From assembly GCA_038751255.1 (NCBI GenBank), contig JBCDGN010000068.1, forward strand, positions 1 to 20,586: a stretch of DNA of 20,586 nucleotides, in the 5' to 3' direction. Positions 6,770 to 13,552 of the stretch are shown here, one piece after another. Source of the stretch: JANSYP01 sp038751255. GTDB taxonomy: Bacteria > Pseudomonadota > Alphaproteobacteria > Rhodobacterales > Rhodobacteraceae. Under the pieces are notes generated by a model, which made no database searches, was not told the origin of the DNA, and was given only the letters and a program-made list of their open reading frames with translations. A program made the translations under genes and the position numbers. The stretch's first letter is position 1; each line of letters begins with the position of its first letter.

Positions 6770-8016
6770 CGCTTCTGGCCGATCTCCTCTCCACAGTTTT
6801 TGAACGTCGTTACCGCGTGGGCGCGCCGGAACGCGACGATGGCCGATCTTCTGAGGAACTGGCGCAGGCTCTGGTTGGATCATCGGCGGGGGACAGCACG
6901 GGTCGGGCTTTGGCGGTGGGCATTCTCACGCGCTTTGCCGCGATGACCGAAGATGAAAAACGCGCTTTTTTTTGGTATCTCGCAAACGATATGAATATCG
7001 ATCCTGAGACCGTGCGTTCAACACTCGACGCCTATGAAAGCGCCCCGTCCAAAGCATCTTATGGCAACTACATGCGGGCCGCCGAACCGTCCCGGCAGGA
7101 ACTCATCCGTCGACTGAACCGCGTCCCTGGTTCCACCCACGCATTGGTTCAGATGCGCGCTGACTTGCTTCGGCTTGGTCGGGGAGAGCCGCAACTAGAG
7201 GCGCTAGACCTCGACTTTCAGCATCTCTTTGTCTCGTGGTTCAATCGAGGTTTTTTGGTCTTGCGTCCAATCAGTTGGCACAGCCCGGCTCATATCTTGG
7301 AAAAGATCATTGCTTATGAGGCGGTCCATGCCATCGACAGTTGGGAGGATCTGAGGCGGCGGCTCGAACCCAACGACCGGCGTTGCTTTGCCTATTTCCA
7401 CCCGGCGATGCCCGATGAACCCCTGATCTTTGTCCAAGTCGCCCTGACCAAGGGCATTCCCGGATCGATCCAATCGCTTTTGGCGGAGGATCGCATTCCC
7501 CTTGCTGCCGAAGAAGCGGACACTGCCACCTTCTACTCCATCTCAAACTGCCAAGCGGGTCTTGCCAAAATCAGCTTTGGCAACTCGCTCATCAAACAGG
7601 TTGCAGCCGATCTTGCTGCCAGCCTGGATGGGCTGAAAACCTTCGTCACGCTCTCGCCTATTCCGGGTTTGACCCGCTGGCTAACGGCGCAATCTCTTCA
7701 ATGGTCGATCGAGGACCCTGAAGAGCTGCGCAAACTGGCTGCCCATTATCTATTGCGGGCCAAGCGCCCTGATGGGGCGCCAATTGATCCCGTGGCCCGC
7801 TTTCACCTTGGCAACGGCGCGATTGTGCATGACCTTCATGCCGATGCGGACCTGTCCGAGAACGGCCGCGCGCAATCCAGTGGTGTCATGGTGAACTATC
7901 TCTACAATTTGTCCGCGGTGGCCCATAACCACGAAAAATTCACCACAACTCATGAGGTCATCGCGTCGTCTTCGGTCACGTCACTGGCCAATAGCTCATC
8001 ACTGTCACGCGACTAA
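6766..8016 (+). CDS. matA: Malonyl-CoA decarboxylase
   Basis: The 416-residue enzyme converts malonyl-CoA to acetyl-CoA and CO2. Family motifs seen are FYSIS (256-260, catalytic Ser region), LSPIPGLTRWL (296-306), RFHLGNGA (345-352, with His347 at the family's catalytic His position) and NYLYNL (377-382). The N-terminal ~1-110 is the helical oligomerisation domain and the rest has the acetyltransferase-like fold of the family. No targeting sequence is apparent, so it acts in the cytoplasm. It starts inside the matM stop (ATGA) and ends 11 bp before the synthetase gene. The two enzymes together turn free malonate into acetyl-CoA with turnover of CoA. Confidence 0.93.
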   Translation: MTLLADLLSTVFERRYRVGAPERDDGRSSEELAQALVGSSAGDSTGRALAVGILTRFAAMTEDEKRAFFWYLANDMNIDPETVRSTLDAYESAPSKASYGNYMRAAEPSRQELIRRLNRVPGSTHALVQMRADLLRLGRGEPQLEALDLDFQHLFVSWFNRGFLVLRPISWHSPAHILEKIIAYEAVHAIDSWEDLRRRLEPNDRRCFAYFHPAMPDEPLIFVQVALTKGIPGSIQSLLAEDRIPLAAEEADTATFYSISNCQAGLAKISFGNSLIKQVAADLAASLDGLKTFVTLSPIPGLTRWLTAQSLQWSIEDPEELRKLAAHYLLRAKRPDGAPIDPVARFHLGNGAIVHDLHADADLSENGRAQSSGVMVNYLYNLSAVAHNHEKFTTTHEVIASSSVTSLANSSSLSRD

Positions 8017-8027
8017 CTGGAAATCCG

Positions 8028-9545
8028 ATGTCTAACCCTCTCTTCGATAGGCTCTTTGGCGTCCACACCGGAAGCACGGCCCCATTTCTTTTGCTCCCCG
8101 ATGGCGAAACGCTGACATACAGCGATTTCTTGGCGAAGGTGGCACGGTTTGCGCAAGCGCTACGCAGTCTCGATCTTGAGGCTGGGGATCGCGTTGCAAT
8201 TCAGGTTCAAAAGTCCCCCGATGCCTTGGCGCTGATCGCGGGCTGTATTCAGTCTGGATTGGTGTTTCTCCCTCTCAATACCGCCTATACGGTGGACGAG
8301 TTGTCCTATTTCATCGAAGACAGCGGTGCGCGTTTGGTCGTCTGCGATGGCCAAACGCAAACCTCTCTGACCCCCATTGCCAAGAGGTTTGGCGCGAAGC
8401 TTCAAAGCCTTAACGCTGATGGCAGCGGCAGTTTGGGCGCATTGGCAAAAAACAAACCGAGCACATTTGACACCGTGGCCCGGGCTTCCGACGACCTCGC
8501 GGCCTTTCTGTACACCTCTGGGACCACCGGGCGTTCTAAGGGCGCGATGCTGACGCAAAACAATCTTCTGTCGAATGCCGAAACCTTGGTCCAGGAATGG
8601 CAATTCACAGCAGAGGACCGGTTGCTCCATGCTCTGCCAATATTTCACACCCATGGTCTTTTCGTGGCCACGCACACGATCCTTGCGGCCGGTGGGAGCA
8701 TGATCTTTCTGCCCAAGTTCGACATCGATCAGGTGATCGCGCTGCTGCCGCAATCGACCAGCTTGATGGGGGTGCCCACCTTCTACACCCGCTTGCTGAG
8801 CGACCCGCGTTTCGACCGAGACCTGGTCAAGGACATGCGGTTGTTCGTGTCGGGATCTGCACCGCTTTTGGCGGAAACGCATATCCAGTTCGAAGCCCGC
8901 ACCGGTCACCGTATTCTGGAGCGCTACGGCATGACCGAAACCAATATGAACACCTCAAACCCCTATCTTGGCGAACGTCGCGCCGGTACGGTCGGTTTCC
9001 CGCTGCCAGAGGTCGAGTTGAAGGTCACCGACCCCTCATCGGGCCAGACGTTGCCAATCGGCGACGTGGGCCAGATTGAAGTGCGGGGACCGAATGTCTT
9101 CAAAGGCTATTGGCGCATGCCAGAAAAAACCGCGGCGGAGCTGCGCGCGGATGGGTTTTTTATCACCGGCGATCTGGGGCGGATCGATGAGGACGGCTAT
9201 GTTCAAATCGTCGGCCGCAACAAAGATCTGATCATCTCAGGTGGCTACAACATCTATCCGAAAGAAGTTGAGCTGGTGTTGGATGAACAGCCCGGCGTCT
9301 TGGAAAGCGCCGTCATCGGCGTCCCCCATCCTGATTTTGGCGAAACCGTCTTGGCGCTTGTAGTGCCTCAAAACGAAGCGACCCCAGACATCGATGAAAT
9401 GATGACCGCCGTACAATCCTCGCTCGCGCGTTTCAAACATCCCCGCGAAATCATTCTCATTGATGAGTTGCCGCGGAACACCATGGGCAAGGTCCAGAAA
9501 AACATCCTGCGCGCAGAGTACAACGACCTGTTCGCGCCCGCCTAA
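8028..9545 (+). CDS. matB: Malonyl-CoA synthetase (malonate-CoA ligase)
   Basis: The 505-residue ANL-superfamily ligase activates malonate with ATP and CoA. Motifs seen are the P-loop YTSGTTGRSKG (162-172), LPIFHTHGL (203-211), LERYGMTETN (297-306), TGDLG (380-384), GRNKDLIISGGYNIYPKEVE (396-415) and PRNTMGKVQKN (482-492) with the catalytic Lys488. Length and motifs match MatB of Rhodopseudomonas and rhizobia, some of which also accept methylmalonate. It is the last gene of the operon; no intrinsic terminator is evident in the 94 bp before the AraC gene. The PRNTMGKV segment fits the recognition motif reported for Pat-type lysine acetylation of Rhodopseudomonas MatB, so acetylation of Lys488 may switch it off. 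Confidence 0.94.
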   Translation: MSNPLFDRLFGVHTGSTAPFLLLPDGETLTYSDFLAKVARFAQALRSLDLEAGDRVAIQVQKSPDALALIAGCIQSGLVFLPLNTAYTVDELSYFIEDSGARLVVCDGQTQTSLTPIAKRFGAKLQSLNADGSGSLGALAKNKPSTFDTVARASDDLAAFLYTSGTTGRSKGAMLTQNNLLSNAETLVQEWQFTAEDRLLHALPIFHTHGLFVATHTILAAGGSMIFLPKFDIDQVIALLPQSTSLMGVPTFYTRLLSDPRFDRDLVKDMRLFVSGSAPLLAETHIQFEARTGHRILERYGMTETNMNTSNPYLGERRAGTVGFPLPEVELKVTDPSSGQTLPIGDVGQIEVRGPNVFKGYWRMPEKTAAELRADGFFITGDLGRIDEDGYVQIVGRNKDLIISGGYNIYPKEVELVLDEQPGVLESAVIGVPHPDFGETVLALVVPQNEATPDIDEMMTAVQSSLARFKHPREIILIDELPRNTMGKVQKNILRAEYNDLFAPA

Positions 9546-9639
9546 AGGTTGGTTCACGCGGAAGCCATTGGCGCCGGCGTGCCTCACGCGTTAGCTTTGG
9601 CAACGAGCCCTCACGCCTGCCCACGACCAAAACCGCCTT

Positions 9640-10527
9640 ATGCCGCGCCGCTACCGAGACATCTATCCTTCCTCACCGCTGCTCAATAGCGATGAGATCA
9701 ACCATCCGTCTGCGGCGGATCTGATGTCTGTGCAATACTTCCGTGCAGAGCCCGACAGCATGCCCGAAGGTATTTTTGCAGAACATCACATCCTTCTCAA
9801 TCTGCAACAAAAACCGCACCGGGTTCAGAACCGGCGCGACGGCGAGCTGCGCGATTTTATGTTCCAAAAGGACGAGATCATCGTCACGCCCGCGGGCATG
9901 CGCTCGGGCTGGCGATGGTTCGCGACTTCGGATGTCATTGTGATCACCCTTGATCCTGAAAAGGTTGAACGCTTCGCGCAGATCGAACTTGGGTTGTTAC
10001 TTGATCCACAACAGTTTCGCGATCTGCCGCAGTTTTCCGACCCCGATCTTTGCACCGCTGGTGTGATGTTGCGCGATGCACTTGATGCTGACGATGTGTC
10101 TTCTTCGGTGATGTTCGAAGCGATGAGCCGCGTCCTGCTGGTCAAATTGCTTCAGCGCTATGGTAAGCGCCGTCCCGAAGAGATCGAGCTTTCAGCGCGC
10201 TTTAGCGCGGCGCGCTACCACCGCGTGCTTGCCCTGATCCGAAAGAGCCTCGACAAGACAATTACAGTCGAGGCATTGGCGCGCGAGGCGGGGATGAGCC
10301 CATCTCATTTCGCGCGCGTGTTCAAAGAAACGCTTGGGTCGACGCCTATGCAATATGTGATGGCTTATCGGATCGAGCAGTCGATCAAACAGATGGCAAA
10401 CGCGGACCGGTCATTGGGAGAAATCGCTTTGGCCTGTGGGTTTTCAGATCAAGCTCACTTCACACGCAGCTTCAAACAAATCACCGGCCAGACGCCACGG
10501 CGTTTCCGAGCAGCTTCTGCCGACTAG
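9640..10527 (+). CDS. AraC-family transcriptional regulator
   Basis: The 295-residue regulator has two C-terminal helix-turn-helix units: TVEALAREAGMSPSHFARVF (209-228) and a second ending in GFSDQAHFTRSFKQITGQ (267-284) then TPRRFR, the family signature. The N-terminal ~1-180 is a cupin-like sensor region without a recognisable ligand signature. ATG 9640 has no good Shine-Dalgarno; ATG 9724 is an alternative start that would remove 28 residues. It stands 132 bp upstream of the exported hydrolase operon, same strand, and is the natural candidate to control it. Confidence 0.9.
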   Translation: MPRRYRDIYPSSPLLNSDEINHPSAADLMSVQYFRAEPDSMPEGIFAEHHILLNLQQKPHRVQNRRDGELRDFMFQKDEIIVTPAGMRSGWRWFATSDVIVITLDPEKVERFAQIELGLLLDPQQFRDLPQFSDPDLCTAGVMLRDALDADDVSSSVMFEAMSRVLLVKLLQRYGKRRPEEIELSARFSAARYHRVLALIRKSLDKTITVEALAREAGMSPSHFARVFKETLGSTPMQYVMAYRIEQSIKQMANADRSLGEIALACGFSDQAHFTRSFKQITGQTPRRFRAASAD

Positions 10528-10564
10528 CCCGCGGGGGATCTGTTAAGCAGGATCTTCCAAAAAC

Positions 10565-10580
10565 TGCGCAGGCCGGTGCA
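10565..10580. promoter_or_regulatory. Imperfect palindrome upstream of the hydrolase operon
   Basis: TGCGCAGGCCGGTGCA is symmetric at 12 of 16 positions and lies 80 bp before the hydrolase start, followed by an AT-rich run. It is a possible operator for the adjacent AraC regulator, though AraC sites are usually direct repeats. No convincing promoter hexamers were identified. Confidence 0.2.
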
Positions 10581-10659
10581 ATTTTTTCGTCAGGCTAGGG
10601 CGTATCTCTCCTCCCATCGGGCACAACGCCCAACCGATAGGTAAACAGGAGAGAGAACA

Positions 10660-11616
10660 ATGAATGGTGTCACACTCACCGCCGCCGCGTCCTTGATGGC
10701 CACAACCGCCGCGATTGCTCAGGTTGAAACCCGCACTGTTAGCTTCGAAAACGAAGGATCGGTCCTGTCAGGCACTCTTTATCTGCCCGAGGGCAATGCA
10801 GGCAAAGCCTTGCCAACTGTCGTTGTGACCGGCGCCTGGACCTCTGTTGAGGAACAGATGCCCGCCAACTACGCGCGAGAAATGGCAGAGCGTGGTTTTG
10901 CAGCGTTCACTTTTGATTTTCGCGGCTGGGGCAAATCTGGCGATCTTCCAAATCAGGTGCGTTTCAAAGAGGACCCAGCCGCAAAAACCTCTGACATTCG
11001 TGCCGCATTCGCGTTTGTGGCCGGTTTGCCGGAAGTGGATGCAAACCAGATCAACGGCTTAGGGATTTGCGCCTCTGCGGGCTACATGATCGATGCAGTC
11101 TCTGGCAACCCTTTGGTACAGAAGGTCGGTCTCGTCGCCCCCTGGCTTCAGGATAAGGACATCGTGGAGGCCGTTTACGGCGGTGCCCAAGGCGTTTCCG
11201 GGCTGATCGAGATCTCACGCGCGGCGGATGCTGCAGGCGGACAAATCATTCCAGCGGCGGGTCCTGAAGGCGCAGAGGGCGTGTTGATGCCCATCGGCGG
11301 CTACTATTATGAGCCCGATCGCGGGGGCATTCCGGAATATGACGACAAGTGGAACAATGCCGGTTGGGAAGGCTGGCTTACCTATCATCCGGCAGACAAC
11401 CCGCAGCGCCTGGATAAGCCGCTCGCTATTGTCCACTCTGAGTCTGCCGCCATCCCAGACGGCGTGCGTCGATTCCTTGGGGGATTTGCTGGGGACGCCA
11501 CCATGCAATGGCTCGAAGATGTGACCCAGTTCGATTTCTACGACAATCCAGAGGACGTCCAGCGCGCGGCTGACACCGTGGCTGAGCACTTCCAAATCAC
11601 CGGTGAGCAGTTGTGA
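10660..11616 (+). CDS. Exported alpha/beta hydrolase (dienelactone hydrolase-like)
   Basis: The 318-residue protein has a short signal peptide (~1-20, AIA before QVETRTV), so it probably acts in the periplasm. The core is an alpha/beta hydrolase: VVVTGAWTSVEEQMP (oxyanion region), FDFRGWGKSG (85-94), and nucleophile elbow GLGICASAGY (133-142). Cys137 sits where dienelactone hydrolases have their Cys, but Ser139 would fit a C-x-S-x-G reading. The late HSESAAIPDG (259-268) supplies an acid, probably Asp267. Where relatives carry H-x-DxYD for the catalytic His, this protein has TQFDFYD with Gln290. The gene has an AGGAGAGAG Shine-Dalgarno and overlaps the next gene (GTGA). Substrate unknown. Confidence 0.82.
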   Translation: MNGVTLTAAASLMATTAAIAQVETRTVSFENEGSVLSGTLYLPEGNAGKALPTVVVTGAWTSVEEQMPANYAREMAERGFAAFTFDFRGWGKSGDLPNQVRFKEDPAAKTSDIRAAFAFVAGLPEVDANQINGLGICASAGYMIDAVSGNPLVQKVGLVAPWLQDKDIVEAVYGGAQGVSGLIEISRAADAAGGQIIPAAGPEGAEGVLMPIGGYYYEPDRGGIPEYDDKWNNAGWEGWLTYHPADNPQRLDKPLAIVHSESAAIPDGVRRFLGGFAGDATMQWLEDVTQFDFYDNPEDVQRAADTVAEHFQITGEQL

Positions 11617-12107
11617 AAAAGATCGTCAAAACTCTCCTCACCACGGCAACCTTCGCTCTGGGAACTCCCGCCATGGCCGCATCACCAGAAGACAATATCA
11701 AAGTCGTCCAAGACTTCTTCGCAGCCTATGGGGCTGGCGATCTCGAAGGGATTGCAGCGGTGATGGATGAAGAAGTTCGGTGGCACATTCCTGGGCGTCA
11801 TCCTCTGTCTGGGACGAAAGAGGGGCGTGAAGAGGTCTTGGCCTTCTTCGCTGAACTGGGCGTAGCGGGGTTCAAAGCAGAACCGATCTATTTCGGTGCC
11901 GATGACACCTATGTGGTCGATATCCATCGCGGGTGGTCGAACGCAAAGGGCAAACCCAATGTCGATACGACTTGGGCCTTGGTCTATCGCATTGAAAACC
12001 GACGGATCGTCGAGGCCACCAATCTCAGTGCGGATCAAGATGCGGCGAATACCTTCTTCTGGTCGCAGTACCAACTTGCCCCGGTGCCTGATCGACTTGG
12101 CAAATAG
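11613..12107 (+). CDS. Exported NTF2/SnoaL-like protein
   Basis: The 164-residue protein begins at GTG 11613, overlapping the hydrolase stop. A signal peptide (KKIVKTLLTTATFALGTPA, cut after AMA ~22) is followed by an NTF2-like fold: VVQDFFAAYGAGDLEGIAAV, then EVRWHIPGRHPLSGTKEGRE, typical of SnoaL-like polyketide cyclase or ketosteroid isomerase relatives. The conserved Trp-His-Ile-Pro-Gly pocket motif (57-61) is present. Such folds catalyse isomerisation, hydrolysis or simply bind hydrophobic ligands. Translational coupling implies joint work with the hydrolase in the periplasm. The reaction cannot be named. Confidence 0.82.
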   Translation: MKKIVKTLLTTATFALGTPAMAASPEDNIKVVQDFFAAYGAGDLEGIAAVMDEEVRWHIPGRHPLSGTKEGREEVLAFFAELGVAGFKAEPIYFGADDTYVVDIHRGWSNAKGKPNVDTTWALVYRIENRRIVEATNLSADQDAANTFFWSQYQLAPVPDRLGK

Positions 12108-12172
12108 TATAAAAACCTGCTCTGGCTGCCCCAGGCGGCCAGTCCTCTGCCCTTAAAAAAATGGAGCGCAAC

Positions 12173-12679
12173 ATGGCGCGAAATCTTCTTACGGTGTTGG
12201 CCGCCGCAAACCTAATTGGAGGTGCCGCTATGGCGGACCCAACAGACATCACTCGGACAATCACCGATATTGCTGCCGGGGCCGATAGGCATGATTGGGA
12301 CCGGGTGGAGGCCGCCTTCGCAGATACTGTCACCACCGATTACTCCAGTCTCTGGGGGGGAGAGCCCACAGCTCAACCTGCCGCAGAACTTGTCGCGGGT
12401 TGGGCTGGATTTCTGCCGGGCTTTGATGTCACCCACCACATGGTCACCAATCATGCTGTGACGGGGATTGAAGAAACCGAGGCGCAAGCAGAGGCCGACT
12501 TTACCGCAACTCACCGGATCGGCGATGGGCTATGGGTGCTCGGCGGGCGCTACAGCTATGACCTGGTGTATACTGGCGAACGCTGGGTCGTGTCCTCCCT
12601 CACCATGACGGCGCTCTGGGAAACCGGTGATCGCGGGCTGGTGTCCGTCGCTTCAGAACGTGCGGCGGCAACAGAGTAG
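12173..12679 (+). CDS. Second exported NTF2/SnoaL-like protein
   Basis: The 168-residue protein has a signal peptide (MARNLLTVLAAANLIGGAAM, cut after AMA ~21) and an NTF2-like domain: GADRHDWDRVEAAFADTVTT, then DYSSLWGGEP. The C-terminal half is WVLGGRYSYDLVYTGERWVV, the usual final strands. It is not a close copy of the preceding NTF2-like protein. ATG 12173 is chosen over in-frame ATG 12161 because GGAG at 12163-12166 is correctly spaced for it and the product then begins with the signal peptide. It is the last gene before a strong terminator, so hydrolase and both NTF2-like genes form one unit. Confidence 0.82.
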   Translation: MARNLLTVLAAANLIGGAAMADPTDITRTITDIAAGADRHDWDRVEAAFADTVTTDYSSLWGGEPTAQPAAELVAGWAGFLPGFDVTHHMVTNHAVTGIEETEAQAEADFTATHRIGDGLWVLGGRYSYDLVYTGERWVVSSLTMTALWETGDRGLVSVASERAAATE

Positions 12680-12740
12680 GAGCGGTACGTTCCTGCGAAC
12701 CGGTATTCGGCGACCACAGACCCAATAGTGTAAAACATCT

Positions 12741-12777
12741 CCCGGACCCTATGCTCTACAACGGTCCGGGTTTTTTT
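12741..12777 (+). terminator. Rho-independent terminator of the hydrolase/NTF2 operon
   Basis: CCCGGACC at 12741-12748 pairs perfectly with GGTCCGGG at 12763-12770 around a 14-base loop and is followed at once by seven T. It lies 61 bp after the last NTF2-like gene. Confidence 0.92.
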
Positions 12778-12833
12778 AGGTGGCGTCCTGACCTTTGCGA
12801 CCAGACGATGCCAACTCTTTTCCATCTGATTTT

Positions 12834-12861
12834 CGCAAAATCGAAGTTTGGTGATTTTGCG
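12834..12861. repeat. Stem-loop in the leader of the CBS-domain gene
   Basis: CGCAAAATC (12834-12842) and GATTTTGCG (12853-12861) are perfect 9-bp inverse arms around a 10-base loop. The left arm also overlaps a competing hairpin, GATTTT-CGC-AAAATC at 12828-12842. The structure lies between the terminator and the CBS gene start at 12979. The two mutually exclusive hairpins could mark a protein-binding site or a leader structure. No T-run follows, so it is not a terminator. Confidence 0.4.
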
Positions 12862-12978
12862 CACTTAACGCGTTTTCAAAAAGCGATAGCTCCCGCTTCG
12901 ACCGATTGTTTCCACAAATGGACCAATTGCCCGATTGTCTGATGACGCCGTTGGGAGATCGCAAAAGGAGAGAAGATC

Positions 12979-13425
12979 ATGATTATAAGAAGCGTTGGAG
13001 AAGTGATCGCGGGCCGAAAAATTTGCTCAACCCCGCCGCACGCCAGCGTTCGCGCCGCCTGTGAAGTGCTCACCCGTGAAAACGTCGGAGCGCTGGCGGT
13101 GATAGCAGATGATGCCCTGATCGGTGTTCTTAGCGAAAGAGATGTCATTCGCCGCGCCATCGGTCAAAACCTATCGACAGACACCACCCAAGTGTCTGAT
13201 ATTATGACCATGAAGCCGGTGACAATCGGCAAAGATGCTAGTCTCGTTGAGGCCATGGAAACGATGATCCAAGGCGGGTTTCGCCATCTGCCAGTCATTG
13301 AAGGCGACAAAGTGATCGGCATGCTGTCGATGCGCGATATCCCCACGGAGTATCGTCTGATGTATGAACGTTACGAAGAAAGCTTCAGTGAGCTGAAAAG
13401 CCCGGTACGTGCGGAATTCGCGTAG
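12979..13425 (+). CDS. Stand-alone CBS-domain pair protein
   Basis: The 148-residue cytoplasmic protein is almost entirely two CBS repeats: about 10-65 (ENVGALAVI...LIGVLSERDVIRR) and 74-125 (GGFRHLPVIEGDKVIGMLSM then RDI). A short acidic/basic tail follows. CBS pairs bind adenosine ligands such as AMP, ATP or S-adenosylmethionine, or report energy state to partner proteins. The xGxxSxRD ends of both repeats carry the ribose-binding Asp. ATG 12979 has a good AAGGAGAG Shine-Dalgarno. It is a monocistronic-looking gene, 127 bp before a large membrane protein on the same strand; a functional link is only suggested by proximity. Confidence 0.9.
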   Translation: MIIRSVGEVIAGRKICSTPPHASVRAACEVLTRENVGALAVIADDALIGVLSERDVIRRAIGQNLSTDTTQVSDIMTMKPVTIGKDASLVEAMETMIQGGFRHLPVIEGDKVIGMLSMRDIPTEYRLMYERYEESFSELKSPVRAEFA

Positions 13426-13552
13426 ATCTGAGATGCGTGTCCCGGTTTGCACACAATAGGCGCGAACGAGCGGGATATGGTTAATTTCCCTTAACAATTG
13501 AATATTTTCCGATAATTGTGGCCTTAAACCAAAAAAGGTCCACAGGAAAAAC

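Noticed and set aside
8160..8909. 249-codon open frame on the minus strand
   Set aside because: It is antisense to the well-supported matB gene, has no motif and no ribosome binding site.
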